A stretch of 64,000 nucleotides of DNA from Bacillota bacterium (GTDB lineage: Bacteria > Bacillota > Clostridia > Acetivibrionales > DSM-1351), in the NCBI GenBank assembly GCA_023409265.1, contig JAEYHZ010000004.1, positions 310,001 through 374,000 on the forward strand, read 5' to 3'. The translations under genes and the position numbers were made by a program. Positions 18,791-27,522 of the stretch are shown piece after piece. The notes below the pieces were generated by a model that was given only the letters and a program-made list of their open reading frames with translations, was not told the origin of the DNA and did not search any database. The number at the start of each line of letters is the position of its first letter. Position 1 is the stretch's first letter.

Positions 18791-19198
18791 TTATTTTTTA
18801 AATGTGAACAGCTTATTGAAAAAATAACCGATTATTGTATAAAAAGCCATACCTGCAAGGGTAGCTATATTTTTATCCACATACAGTTTTTCAACAAGAA
18901 TAACAACCAGACCGTGCTGCAGCAGGAAGCATACTGCAAAAACCGCCGTAAAACGAAGAAATTGCTTCAGAGTTGATGTTTCTTTTGCTTTAAAGGTCCA
19001 TAGTTTGTTAAGTACAAAACTGTTAAAAAAACCTGCAACATACCCTGCCGCATTTGACAATCTCAAGGAAACCGAAAAAACGTTCATTAAAGTAAATATT
19101 ATTATTCCAGTAATTAGAGTGTTTATTACCCCGACCAGACTGTATTTTACAATGCTTGTACTCATTAACCGCTCTAGTAACCGCTTTAGTTTTATCAT
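18791..19198 (-). CDS. GtrA-family membrane protein
   Basis: 135 residues with four hydrophobic helices. The GtrA pattern is clear: KYSLVGVINTLITG in the first helix, FVLNKLWTFK after the second, and GYFFNKLFTFKK at the end. GtrA proteins help move lipid-linked sugars across the membrane for cell-surface glycosylation. The start at 19198 is supported by GGGGAG at 19204-19209; the longer reading frame runs into repeat R1. Nearness to the sugar nucleotidyltransferase suggests envelope glycan work. Confidence 0.87.
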   Translation of the reverse strand: MIKLKRLLERLMSTSIVKYSLVGVINTLITGIIIFTLMNVFSVSLRLSNAAGYVAGFFNSFVLNKLWTFKAKETSTLKQFLRFTAVFAVCFLLQHGLVVILVEKLYVDKNIATLAGMAFYTIIGYFFNKLFTFKK

Positions 19199-19213
19199 GA
19201 CTTTCTCCCCGTA

Positions 19214-19360
19214 GAGCCCGTTTAATGTCCCGTTGCACCAGTAATGTTGGCTGGTTTTTGCCATGCTGCTTTAAATTTTCCTGCAATAACAAAGAGTTGC
19301 TGCGAAAATTTGCCTTGCCTGACACAAATCCACCTAAAATATCAAGTACAAGCAGATATT
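19214..19360 (+). repeat. Dispersed repeat R1, full copy
   Basis: About 147 bases, clearly similar to 27523-27672. Shared blocks include TTGCCATGCTGC, AAAATTTGCCTTGCCTGACA, AAATCCACCTAAAAT and ACAAGCAGATA. It abuts the ribosome site of gtrA. Non-coding. With the hairpin and R2 that follow, it fills most of the 424-base gap before the DUF2238 gene. Confidence 0.75.
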
Positions 19361-19425
19361 AAAAAGGCTGTTATAAGATGATATATTTCATTACTTATCA
19401 TCTTTGACATATTTATAACCTTTTT
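19361..19425. other. Hairpin following repeat R1
   Basis: AAAAAGG, TTATAA and GATGA on the left pair with TCATC, TTATAA and CCTTTTT on the right. It stands in the same place, immediately after R1, as different hairpins in the other two copies. Confidence 0.6.
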
Positions 19426-19510
19426 GGAATAGTTAAATAATAAAACCCGGTTTTCAAGGGAGGTAAATAGCCCATTGAAAAATGGACAGTTATTATTTAA
19501 CTGTACCTTT
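19426..19510. repeat. Dispersed repeat R2, two-arm copy
   Basis: The left arm GGAATAGTTAAATAATAAAAC and the right arm GTTATTATTTAACTGTACC are inverted copies of each other. The same arms occur at 27701-27766, and single arms at 21406, 36542 and 49251. Confidence 0.65.
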
Positions 19511-19622
19511 AGTATATATAATTATATAAAATTTTACCATAAACTGTTGTAAAAGGAATGTCTGAATAGTTATGCAGTCATTCTAGGGTGAGTTATCCTA
19601 TAAATAAAGATGGGAGGGTAAA

Positions 19623-20309
19623 ATGTCCATTAAGAAAAAAAAATATTCTTTAGTATATTCATCAAAATATACCATTCCATTTAAAAAGGATAGACCTCTT
19701 CAGTTTATGCTCACTATATACCTTATTATATTTTTTGTCCTATCCTTAAAGCCTGTTAATTATTCTGAATGGTGGTGCGAGAATATAGCATCAGCGGTTT
19801 TGATAGCCATAATTGCCTGCTTTTATAGTAAAAGCAGGCTGACAAATTTATCATATGTTTGTGTTCTGATATTTCTCATTTTACATTCAATTGGGGCCCA
19901 CTACACATATTCCCTGTGTCCGGTGGGGGAATGGATGAAAAGCTGGTTCGGATTCAGCAGGAATAATTATGACAGGCTGGTTGCATTTGCATTTGGGCTG
20001 TTTCTGTCCATGCCTGTGATGGAGGTACTGTATCGCAGATTCAGATTGAGATATATTGAAGCCTGTATATTGTCAGTATTTGTGATTGTAGCGCTCTGTG
20101 CAGTAAATTCGCTGGCCGAAATGTACATAAGTCAATTTATCCGATTACAGCCGGTAAATATACTTTCATCAGCTGCAAGTGAAATGTGGGATTCTCAAAA
20201 AGATATTGGTATGGGGCTTTTAGGTGCTTTGATCAATATGGGCAACTGCATTGTTGCGAAAATAAGGAAAAACCAGAAAATACATATGGTCAGATATCGT
20301 AACAGTTAA
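19623..20309 (+). CDS. DUF2238 (YjdF-like) membrane protein
   Basis: 228 residues with about five to six hydrophobic helices. The DUF2238 signature is visible: HSIGAHYTYSLCPVGEW, then NNYDRLVAFAFGL, then EMWDSQKDIGMGLLGALI. The function of this inner-membrane family is unknown. ATG 19623 has GGGAGGG upstream. It is followed after 78 bases by uvsE and may share its transcript. Confidence 0.85.
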   Translation: MSIKKKKYSLVYSSKYTIPFKKDRPLQFMLTIYLIIFFVLSLKPVNYSEWWCENIASAVLIAIIACFYSKSRLTNLSYVCVLIFLILHSIGAHYTYSLCPVGEWMKSWFGFSRNNYDRLVAFAFGLFLSMPVMEVLYRRFRLRYIEACILSVFVIVALCAVNSLAEMYISQFIRLQPVNILSSAASEMWDSQKDIGMGLLGALINMGNCIVAKIRKNQKIHMVRYRNS

Positions 20310-20387
20310 TAATACATGTTTTTATTTGAACAGCAGGGGAATAATAAATATAGCTTTTCCATTAATTATAAAGATGGGGGAATATGT

Positions 20388-21350
20388 TTGATATTCAGAT
20401 TGGGCTATGTTGCCATGACTTTAAGTTTGGAGAATTGTTCGCCATCAGGTACTGTTACCTACGCTGTTTACAGTAAACTTAAGGATGAGAATGCTAAAAG
20501 AATAAGATTGGATAGAGTATCCAAATGCAATATTGAAAATACCTTAAGAATATTGAAGTATAATCGCGCAATGAATATTGAGGTGTATAGGCTCACCTCC
20601 AGACTGATACCCCTTGCTACTCACAGTGAACTGGCAGGCTGGGATTATTATAAGCAATTTAAAAACGAGCTGAAACAGGTGGGGGACTTTATAAAAGAAA
20701 ATAATTTTCGTATAAGCGCACACCCTGATCACTTTACACTCCTGAACCCTGTAAAGGAAGAGGTTCTTCAGGCATCAATCAACGACCTTGATTACCATGT
20801 TAAACTTTATGAGGCCATGGGGCTGGATGATTATAAATACAAGCTTGTACTCCATGTGGGCGGTTTATATGGAGACAAGCACAGCTCCATCCAGCGCTTT
20901 AAAGAGAATTTTGTAAAGCTTCCAGACAGAATTCGAAAAAGGATAATAGTTGAGAATGACGACAAAAGCTTTACAGCGGCAGATGTTCTGAAGCTGTGCA
21001 ATGATCTGTCCATACCAATGGTACTTGATGTACACCACCATAAATGTGCCAACAATGGTGAAAATCTAAAGGAGCTGCTGCCTGAAATATATAAAACCTG
21101 GGATTCTGAGACTTTTCCTCCAAAGGTTCATTTTTCCAGCCCCAAAAGTGAGAAGGAATTCCGGAGTCACGCAGATTATATTGCTTTTAACGATTTTATT
21201 GAATTTCTAAATGTAACAAGGGAATTCAATCGTGATATAGATATTATGCTTGAGGCTAAAATGAAGGACAAGGCCCTTCTGGAACTGGTTGAAAAGCTAA
21301 AGGATACAGAGGGCCTTGTACGGATCGGCAAAGCCGCCTTTCAGATTTAA
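20388..21350 (+). CDS. uvsE: UV damage endonuclease UvsE
   Basis: UvsE (UvdE) nicks DNA 5' to UV photoproducts, starting an excision route independent of UvrABC. The TIM-barrel family pattern is clear: RLGYVAMTLSL at the N-terminus, RLTSRLIPLATH, RISAHPDHFTLLNP, VLHVGGLYGDK, ENDDKSFT and LDVHHHKC, whose His, Glu and Asp residues bind the metals. I place the start at TTG 20388, because GGGGGA at 20376-20381 fits it and typical family members begin MIRLGYV. The in-frame ATG at 20316 has no ribosome site. Confidence 0.88.
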   Translation: MIFRLGYVAMTLSLENCSPSGTVTYAVYSKLKDENAKRIRLDRVSKCNIENTLRILKYNRAMNIEVYRLTSRLIPLATHSELAGWDYYKQFKNELKQVGDFIKENNFRISAHPDHFTLLNPVKEEVLQASINDLDYHVKLYEAMGLDDYKYKLVLHVGGLYGDKHSSIQRFKENFVKLPDRIRKRIIVENDDKSFTAADVLKLCNDLSIPMVLDVHHHKCANNGENLKELLPEIYKTWDSETFPPKVHFSSPKSEKEFRSHADYIAFNDFIEFLNVTREFNRDIDIMLEAKMKDKALLELVEKLKDTEGLVRIGKAAFQI

Positions 21351-21405
21351 CTTCCAACCATAATATTTTTGTCTAAAAAGGTTAAGAATATATTTGACTA
21401 CCTGC

Positions 21406-21442
21406 TAAGGAATGATGAAATAATAAAACCCGATTCCTAAGC
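21406..21442 (-). repeat. R2 single-arm repeat
   Basis: Read on the minus strand it matches 27730-27766 and 36542-36578 (CTTAGGAATCGGG, TTTTATTATTT, ATTCCTTA). Its ends are also self-complementary. Confidence 0.5.
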
Positions 21443-21478
21443 ATACAAATTATTTATATTGAAGAGAGGATGTTTTTA

Positions 21479-21616
21479 ATGGCTAAGGATAAGAATAAGG
21501 ACAGTAATAATGATGTTTCCTTTGACAATGACCAGTTGGGAGAAAACAAAAATAATAATGGCGGCGGTAAGAAGGGCGGTACCGGAAAACCCAAGCCTAC
21601 CAATAGGATTATGTAA
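21479..21616 (+). CDS. Small Asn/Lys/Gly-rich 45-residue protein
   Basis: ATG 21479 is preceded by GAGAGG at 21464-21469, and the frame ends TAA at 21616, right before a very strong terminator. The product is hydrophilic and probably disordered: charged Asp/Asn/Lys at the start, a GGGKKGG stretch, and a KPKPTNRIM end. There is no cysteine, signal peptide or membrane helix. An in-frame ATG at 21470 would add three residues but is too close to the ribosome site. It sits alone as its own transcription unit. I do not recognise a family. Confidence 0.6.
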   Translation: MAKDKNKDSNNDVSFDNDQLGENKNNNGGGKKGGTGKPKPTNRIM

Positions 21617-21631
21617 AATAATTGAATTTTA

Positions 21632-21673
21632 CAAAAAATAAGAATTGGGGAGAACCCCAATTCTTATTTTTTG
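21632..21673 (+). terminator. Very strong terminator after the 45-residue gene
   Basis: CAAAAAATAAGAATTGGGG (21632-21650) and its exact complement (21655-21673) form a perfect 19-bp stem with an AGAA loop and an internal T run. Confidence 0.88.
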
Positions 21674-21826
21674 TGGGTTTAGAAGTATGCATTGGAACGA
21701 ATTTTCTTGGACTTCCTTTTACAGAGCAGGATTTTAGTATATAATGAATCTGATTTACCAATTTGGAAATCTGGAGGCAGCGTTAATACGTAAAGCATTT
21801 AGTTTTTGAATGTTTATTCTTTGCGA

Positions 21827-21888
21827 TTAAAAACCTGCAGGCAGGATTTCAATACAATTTTTATCGCTGCAGTGCAGCGGAATGGGGT
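21827..21888 (+). promoter_or_regulatory. Conserved leader L of the pfkB-type gene
   Basis: Nearly the same roughly 60-base sequence precedes tex (22938). It has TTAAAAACC and a CAGGC stem, a T-rich spacer, then TCGCTGC/GCAGCG hairpin and GGAATGGGG, which is the ribosome site. 21674-21826 holds no gene. Confidence 0.6.
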
Positions 21889-21893
21889 ATTTG

Positions 21894-22826
21894 ATGATAA
21901 CCGTATTGTCATTAAGTCCTGCTGTAGACAAGATATATATTATAGACAATTTTGAAGCAGGTGGTTTATATAGAGTGGGAAATTGTCTTCAATCCGCAGG
22001 AGGCAAGGGAATAAATGTATCAAGGGTCGCGAAGATGCTGGGTGCCAAGGTCAGGGCCCTTGGGTTTAAGGCCGGAAGTACCGGACAGTGGCTGGAAAAA
22101 TGCCTGCTTGACCTTGGAATCCAAACCGGATTTGTTGCCGTAGAGGGCCTGTCAAGAACAAATAATAATATAATTGATAAAGTAAATAAAAGGGAAACCG
22201 AGATACTTGAGGAAGGTCCTGTAATAAGCGGACCGGCCTGGGAAATATTTATGGAGAGCTTTATGCAAAGTGTGGCAGAAAGCAGGGTGTTAGTCTGCTC
22301 AGGCGGCCTTCCAAAAGGCCTTGGGTCCGATACTTATGCAAAACTTATAGCTGAAGCAAACAAAATTGGAGTTAAAACCATACTCGATTCAAGCGGGGAT
22401 GTACTAAAACAGGGAATAAGTGCCTGTCCTTATCTTGTAAAACCAAATTTGAGGGAGCTTTCAATGCATTTTAATACAACCTTTGAAAATGATAAACAGA
22501 TTGTTGATGCTTGTAAAACTGTCATAAGGTGCGGAGTAAAGGTTGTAGTTACCTCTTTGGGAGAAAAAGGTGCGCTCCTCGTTACAGAGGAGGAGACCTG
22601 GAAAGCCCCACCCATTAAGGTTGATGTTTTGAACACAATAGGTTCGGGAGATTCAATGGTTGCCGGAATAGCTAGAGGCCTTGCAGAAGGACTGCCTATA
22701 ACAAAGAGTTTTGAATTGGGCTGCGCTTGTGCAGCTTCAAATACTGAATTCTTTGATATAGGACGTGTTGACACTGAAAGGGTGGACCATTTACAGCAGA
22801 GACTGATTATAGAACGTATTGGATAA
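21894..22826 (+). CDS. 1-phosphofructokinase/tagatose-6-phosphate kinase family (PfkB)
   Basis: Phosphorylates a sugar phosphate, most likely fructose-1-phosphate or tagatose-6-phosphate, with ATP. 310 residues. It begins MITVLSLSPAVDK, the family's usual N-terminus, then AGGKGINVSR. The anion hole and catalytic Asp lie in GSGDSMVAG (D253). Comparison with the matching leader of tex shows that ATGGGG at 21882-21888 is the ribosome site, so ATG 21894 is the start rather than 21882. No PTS or other sugar gene is adjacent, so the substrate is open. Confidence 0.88.
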   Translation: MITVLSLSPAVDKIYIIDNFEAGGLYRVGNCLQSAGGKGINVSRVAKMLGAKVRALGFKAGSTGQWLEKCLLDLGIQTGFVAVEGLSRTNNNIIDKVNKRETEILEEGPVISGPAWEIFMESFMQSVAESRVLVCSGGLPKGLGSDTYAKLIAEANKIGVKTILDSSGDVLKQGISACPYLVKPNLRELSMHFNTTFENDKQIVDACKTVIRCGVKVVVTSLGEKGALLVTEEETWKAPPIKVDVLNTIGSGDSMVAGIARGLAEGLPITKSFELGCACAASNTEFFDIGRVDTERVDHLQQRLIIERIG

Positions 22827-22894
22827 TTTCGAGCCTTTTGGAGGCATTGTTGGAAAGATAATATAATACAGATAAATTAAAATCCGGGAGGCTA

Positions 22895-22935
22895 GCGTGA
22901 AAAATTAATTTACTGCGTCATAACTATTTTCACGC
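22895..22935 (+). other. Hairpin in the tex leader region
   Basis: GCGTGAAAA (22895-22903) pairs with TTTTCACGC (22927-22935). It lies before leader L of tex, with no T run after it. Confidence 0.45.
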
Positions 22936-22937
22936 CT

Positions 22938-22996
22938 TAAAAACCCTCAGGCGGGTTTTCATTACTTTTATGTCGCTGCACAGCAGCGGAATGGAG
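22938..22996 (+). promoter_or_regulatory. Conserved leader L of tex
   Basis: Matches 21827-21888. AAAACCC/GGGTTTT stem, T-rich spacer, CGCTGC-ACA-GCAGCG hairpin at 22974-22988, then GGAATGGAGG leading to ATG 23004. Confidence 0.6.
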
Positions 22997-23003
22997 GATA
23001 CAA

Positions 23004-25157
23004 ATGAACATTATTGAACAATTGATAAAAGAGTTCAACCTGAAACCCTTTCAGGTACAAAACACAGTAAAACTCATAGATGAGGGAAATACAATACCCT
23101 TTATCGCCCGTTACAGAAAAGAAGTTACCGGCGAGTTGAACGATCAGGTGCTCAGAGAACTTCATGAACGTTTGGTATACCTGAGGAATCTGGATGAAAG
23201 GCGTGAGGATGTAAGAAGACTCATAGAAGAGCAGGGGAAGCTTACAGAAGAACTGGCCCTTTCACTGGACAAAGCGGTAACCCTTCAGGAAATAGAAGAC
23301 CTCTACAGGCCATATAAGTTAAAAAGGAAAACAAGAGCCTCTGCAGCCAAAGAGAAAGGGCTTGAACCACTGGCAGCAATCATTTTTGCACAAATGCCGT
23401 CAAAAACTCCTGTCAGCCAGATTGCTTCAGGTTACATTGATGCTGAAAAGGGAGTAACGACAGTCGAGGAGGCCTTGGCCGGAGCTATGGACATAATAGC
23501 CGAAGAGGTTTCTGATAATGCTGAATACAGAAAGGTATTGCGCGAGACCATTTTCCGTAATGGAATGATTCTTTCCACAGCCAAAAAAGAAGAAGACTCG
23601 GTTTATAGAATGTATTATGATTTTAAAGAACCTGTTTCAAAAATAGCAAACCACAGAGTTTTGGCTTTGAACAGAGGAGAAAAGGAAGAATTTCTACAGG
23701 TAAAAATAGATGTTGACAGTGCTTTATGCCTTGCATATCTGAAGGGAAAGAGTATAAAAGGGACCAATTCAGAAATGGCCGGATATGTTGAACGTGCTAT
23801 TGAAGATTCTTACAGCAGACTTATTTTCCCTTCATTGGAAAGGGACATAAGAAATCAGCTCTCTGAAAATGCTCAAGAGCAGGCCATGAAAGTGTTTGCA
23901 GAAAATTTGAGAAACCTTCTGCTTCAGCCGCCGGTTAAAGACCGGGTGGTATTAGGTCTTGACCCGGCATACAGAACGGGCTGTAAAATTGCAGTAGTGG
24001 ATGAAACCGGGAAAGTACTGGTTACAACTGTTATTTATCCAACACCGCCTCAAAACAAAGTCGAAGAGGCAAAAGTAAAACTTAAGCAGCTTATTGAAAA
24101 ACATAAGGTTGATATTATATCCATAGGAAATGGTACCGCATCAAAGGAATCCGAGCTTTTTGTAGTTGAGCTTTTAAAGGAAATTGACAGAAAGGTTTAT
24201 TATATGGTGGTCAGTGAAGCCGGAGCGTCTGTGTACTCTGCCTCCAAGCTGGGTGCTGAAGAATTTCCGGAATTTGATGTTGCCTTGAGAAGTGCTGTAT
24301 CTATAGCCAGAAGACTTCAAGATCCTTTGGCCGAATTGGTTAAAATTGATCCCAAAGCTATTGGAGTAGGACAGTATCAGCATGATATGAATCAGAAGAG
24401 ACTGGATGAATCTCTCGGTGGATTAGTAGAGGATTGTGTTAATAACGTGGGAGTTGACCTTAATACTGCTTCTGCCCCTTTATTATCATATATTTCCGGA
24501 ATTTCCTCGGCTATAGCAAAAAATGTTGTTGAGTATAGGGAGCAAAACGGCAAGTTTAAGAGCAGAAATGAAATAAAAAAAGTTAAGAAGCTAGGCAACA
24601 AGACCTTTGAACAATGCGCAGGCTTTCTCCGGATTACCGATGGTGACAATATACTGGACAATACCTCTGTACATCCTGAATCTTATTCTGCTGCCGAAAA
24701 GCTGCTTAAAAAGATGGGGTATACCTTGTCTGATGTCACCCATAAAAATCTGAATGACCTGAACAAGAAGGTAGAAGAGTTGGGAAGGGCAAGAGTTGCT
24801 GAAGAACTGGGGATAGGGCTTCCAACCTTAAAGGATATAATAAATGAGCTTCTGAAGCCGGGAAGAGATCCCAGAGATGAGCTTCCAAAGCCTGTTCTTC
24901 ATACGGATGTTCTTCATTTGGAGGACCTTAAACCGGGAATGGTATTAACCGGCACAGTCAGAAATGTTGCAGACTTTGGCGCTTTCGTTGATATTGGAGT
25001 ACATCAGGATGGTCTTGTTCACATATCCCAATTGGCAAATAAGTTTGTTAAAAATCCAATGGAGGTTGTAGCGGTAGGAGATATTGTAAAAGTCCGGGTG
25101 ATGGAGGTTGATGCCGACAGAAAGCGGATCTCCCTGAGTATGAGGGAAATAAACTAG
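23004..25157 (+). CDS. tex: Tex-family S1 RNA-binding transcription accessory protein
   Basis: 717 residues, the normal Tex length. The N-terminal Tex helical domain (IPFIARYRKEVTGELND), the YqgF/RNase H-like domain near 320-440 (VLGLDPAYRTGCKIAVVD), the helix-hairpin-helix part (NVGVDLNTASAPLLSYISG) and the C-terminal S1 domain (GMVLTGTVRNVADFGAFVDIG) appear in order. It binds RNA and nucleic acids and affects transcription and stress tolerance. ATG 23004 follows GGAGG at 22993-22997. It shares a structured leader with the gene before it. Confidence 0.96.
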   Translation: MNIIEQLIKEFNLKPFQVQNTVKLIDEGNTIPFIARYRKEVTGELNDQVLRELHERLVYLRNLDERREDVRRLIEEQGKLTEELALSLDKAVTLQEIEDLYRPYKLKRKTRASAAKEKGLEPLAAIIFAQMPSKTPVSQIASGYIDAEKGVTTVEEALAGAMDIIAEEVSDNAEYRKVLRETIFRNGMILSTAKKEEDSVYRMYYDFKEPVSKIANHRVLALNRGEKEEFLQVKIDVDSALCLAYLKGKSIKGTNSEMAGYVERAIEDSYSRLIFPSLERDIRNQLSENAQEQAMKVFAENLRNLLLQPPVKDRVVLGLDPAYRTGCKIAVVDETGKVLVTTVIYPTPPQNKVEEAKVKLKQLIEKHKVDIISIGNGTASKESELFVVELLKEIDRKVYYMVVSEAGASVYSASKLGAEEFPEFDVALRSAVSIARRLQDPLAELVKIDPKAIGVGQYQHDMNQKRLDESLGGLVEDCVNNVGVDLNTASAPLLSYISGISSAIAKNVVEYREQNGKFKSRNEIKKVKKLGNKTFEQCAGFLRITDGDNILDNTSVHPESYSAAEKLLKKMGYTLSDVTHKNLNDLNKKVEELGRARVAEELGIGLPTLKDIINELLKPGRDPRDELPKPVLHTDVLHLEDLKPGMVLTGTVRNVADFGAFVDIGVHQDGLVHISQLANKFVKNPMEVVAVGDIVKVRVMEVDADRKRISLSMREIN

Positions 25158-25295
25158 TTTGATATATTTAAATCACCAGACTTTATTTGAAGAATTAATT
25201 ATGGTATTATTTATGTTATTATTTATCTTATGATTTCCGGTATGTGGTAATCATGCTATACACATTAAAGAGAAAGATGAAAGAAGGACCGACCA

Positions 25296-26183
25296 ATGGA
25301 AACAATAAATAACGCTGTCCGTTTACTTGCAAAAAGGCTATCAATACTCATTTTGACCATAATAATAAGCACATTGCTGTGCTTTGTCGAAAACCTGTTG
25401 ATGACACTTTTTTATGGTATTACAATGTTCAGGACAGGCAGTCCCTTTGACGACTATATAAATATTATACAATTCCTCATTGATACCGTACTTGTTCCGC
25501 AGACTGCAGTGAAAATCATACTCGCACTTGTAATTCTTGTTGTAGCCGCCGCCTTGATTTTTGGGGTTCTTCTTTCGGGATATTTCCATATTTTGACAAA
25601 TGCAGTTGAGGGGAAACCTAAAAAGCCGGGAAGTGAATTTCTTTCAGGTATAAGAAAATATTTCCTTAGAATGGTATCGGTAAATTTATGGACTTTATCT
25701 TCCGTTATTATATTTGTAATATATGTGATAATTGCTTCGGTACCGGCTGCCATATTCATTGATAATGCTTTAAGCGGTGATGTTAATATTGTGGCAGGAA
25801 TACTATTGTTTATAGTGACGATCATTATATTGTTTTTCAGTTATGCTTTTTTCAGGCAATATATCGTTTTTTGGTATCCCTCTGCTTTTGTAAACAGCAA
25901 AAGTCACTTTAAAATAGCAAAAAAAATATCAGACAATAATTTTTGGACATTACTTTCCAAATTTATTGTATTTGATATTTTCCTTATACTTTTTGATGCC
26001 GTATATGTTATAGCCAATTTTTCAATGGCAAATGCCCAGGTGGTATCCGGACTTACCAGCAATATATTATTGATTGTTAATATAGTTTTCAAAACAATAT
26101 ATATTGCAGTAACTGTGTGCTTTGTATTTACAACCTTTAAAAAGCTCAGTGACAAAAACCAGTTAAAAAGGTCCAATGTTTAA
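25296..26183 (+). CDS. Hypothetical polytopic membrane protein
   Basis: 295 residues with about six hydrophobic segments (near 20-45, 65-95, 125-155, 165-190, 225-250 and 255-285) and a short basic C-terminus. The overall pattern resembles YesL/DUF-type uncharacterised membrane proteins of Firmicutes, but I cannot name a family. A ribosome site (AAGGA) precedes ATG 25296. It converges with the small-protein gene at 26215, and a direct repeat spans the two stop codons. Confidence 0.75.
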   Translation: METINNAVRLLAKRLSILILTIIISTLLCFVENLLMTLFYGITMFRTGSPFDDYINIIQFLIDTVLVPQTAVKIILALVILVVAAALIFGVLLSGYFHILTNAVEGKPKKPGSEFLSGIRKYFLRMVSVNLWTLSSVIIFVIYVIIASVPAAIFIDNALSGDVNIVAGILLFIVTIIILFFSYAFFRQYIVFWYPSAFVNSKSHFKIAKKISDNNFWTLLSKFIVFDIFLILFDAVYVIANFSMANAQVVSGLTSNILLIVNIVFKTIYIAVTVCFVFTTFKKLSDKNQLKRSNV

Positions 26184-26230
26184 AAAATGTCCAATCCTTA
26201 AAAAGGTCTAATGTTTAGAAAATGTCTAAT
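26165..26230. repeat. 31-bp direct repeat across a convergent gene junction
   Basis: Two 31-bp units (26165-26195 and 26200-26230) differ at only a few positions. The first contains the stop of the membrane-protein gene and the second the stop of the minus-strand gene. Confidence 0.7.
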
Positions 26231-26577
26231 AGTAGATACACCAGTACTATGAGAAGTATTTCATCCTGAACTTTGTCTGTAAGTAAAAGTATAATTAGTC
26301 CGGCAAGGATTAAATCGTCAAGATAAATATCAAAATCAAATATATTAAAAAGAGGATTTCCCGACCTTTCCGCTTTATCTCCGCCAAAAAGTGATGAGAG
26401 AAAACCAAGAGGCTGGGATTTTTTTCTTTCCTGTGATCCGGATTCCTCAGCCTGTGGTACCGTTTTTTCTTCCGGGGGGGCTATTGGCTCTGCAACAGCA
26501 TGTTCTTCATTATGATAGTTTTCATGAGAATGTGCTTTTCTATATCTTCGAGATTTTGACGGACGCCTGTAAACCAT
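26215..26577 (-). CDS. Small basic protein with C-terminal membrane segment
   Basis: 120 residues. The N-terminus is Arg/Lys/His-rich, the middle is acidic and Pro-rich, and the C-terminal 40 form a hydrophobic block (LDDLILAGLIILLLTDKVQDEILLI and on). This tail is like that of short proteins found in many spore-forming clostridia, often uncharacterised. ATG at 26577 fits GGAG at 26586-26589; the GTG at 26586 overlaps it. It lies just downstream of the 26616 gene on the same strand. Confidence 0.72.
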   Translation of the reverse strand: MVYRRPSKSRRYRKAHSHENYHNEEHAVAEPIAPPEEKTVPQAEESGSQERKKSQPLGFLSSLFGGDKAERSGNPLFNIFDFDIYLDDLILAGLIILLLTDKVQDEILLIVLVYLLLDIF

Positions 26578-26615
26578 TCTGTTCACTCCAATTCCAAGTT
26601 ATTAACGGATGCTCC

Positions 26616-27014
26616 TTATACAGGTCGCTCTTCCGAATCATCCAGCAATTGAGTTAAACTGCCGATTCGCATAAGTTTTATACAGGTTTGAAGTTTTCTT
26701 TGTCTATTTTTATTTAAATAGGGCCTAATAGCGTTTAAAAGATTTACTCTGGGGTCGCTTCCTGTATTTAGCATACCCACTGCTTTTTTCATCTTTCTGG
26801 CCATATCTGCAAAGTCATCAGGATTATCGTTATTTGAATTCTCATTAGCTCTGGACTTTTGAGTTGGCTCCTCTGAAGAATCCTCTTCTTTTGAGCTGTT
26901 ATTGGACATGAGCATACTTAATAATCCCTTGACGTTGTCAGGAATATTGGTATTTGAGTTTTGTCCGAACATATCTGCTATTTGCTTTATTTTGTCGCTC
27001 ACGTCATCACTCAT
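26616..27014 (-). CDS. Hypothetical hydrophilic helical protein
   Basis: 132 residues starting MSDDVSDKIKQIADMFG, with an Asn/Ser/Glu-rich low-complexity middle (about 35-70) and a basic C-terminal helix region (NKNRQRKLQTCIKLMRIGSLTQLL). ATG 27014 fits GGAGG at 27020-27024; the in-frame ATG at 27026 overlaps it. It is probably co-transcribed with the 26215 gene (38-base gap). The function is unknown. The domain pattern recalls uncharacterised clostridial proteins encoded near spore genes. Confidence 0.72.
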   Translation of the reverse strand: MSDDVSDKIKQIADMFGQNSNTNIPDNVKGLLSMLMSNNSSKEEDSSEEPTQKSRANENSNNDNPDDFADMARKMKKAVGMLNTGSDPRVNLLNAIRPYLNKNRQRKLQTCIKLMRIGSLTQLLDDSEERPV

Positions 27015-27136
27015 TTGAACCTCCATGTCCCCAATGTGCCCGATGAATTGTCCTCAAGCTCTCTTTATGCGCTGTGGGCACTACAAAAAGTATTTTCAAT
27101 ACTTTTTACAGGGTCAAATTAATTTACATATAACTT

Positions 27137-27454
27137 TTAAGAATTTAAGTATTCATTTACTTTTTTCATGATATCTTCACTGTCTTTTCCAAGAATTTTC
27201 TCTAATTTATCAAGATCTTTTTTTGTGATTTTTTTCTTAATTTCATCTTTATCAATCTTGAGATTTTTAATTTTTTCCTCATCATATTCATTAATCTTGT
27301 TCATTAATTCATTCTTATCAACTTTTTCAAGCTTCTTAACCAAATCATCGGTATTATCTTTTTTCAACATATCAATAGCCTGATTTACCTTGGATTGAAC
27401 CATTTTATCCGCCAATAATTCCTGTAACTTTTTACTTAATGAAGATTCACCCAT
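27137..27454 (-). CDS. Hypothetical Lys-rich alpha-helical protein
   Basis: 105 residues, almost wholly predicted helix, dominated by Lys, Asp, Glu, Leu and Ile (for example KKKITKKDLDKLEKILGKD). There is no cysteine or membrane segment. ATG 27454 has a good GGAGG. It is upstream of the other two minus-strand small genes with a 122-base gap. I see no recognised domain. Repeat R1 lies about 70 bases upstream of it. Confidence 0.72.
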   Translation of the reverse strand: MGESSLSKKLQELLADKMVQSKVNQAIDMLKKDNTDDLVKKLEKVDKNELMNKINEYDEEKIKNLKIDKDEIKKKITKKDLDKLEKILGKDSEDIMKKVNEYLNS

Positions 27455-27522
27455 AATTAACCTCCGTTTTATGTATTAAGATTTAGTCATCATTACAGTG
27501 TATGCTGCGTGACAAGCCTAGT

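Noticed and set aside
22888..22912. Tiny GTG frame (GTG AAA AAT TAA) after a GGGAGG site in the tex leader
   Set aside because: Three codons with no attenuation logic visible; probably chance within the stem.
27168..27383. Plus-strand frame opposite the Lys-rich protein
   Set aside because: Its Ser/Phe/Ile-rich product is the antisense image of a Lys/Asp-rich gene.
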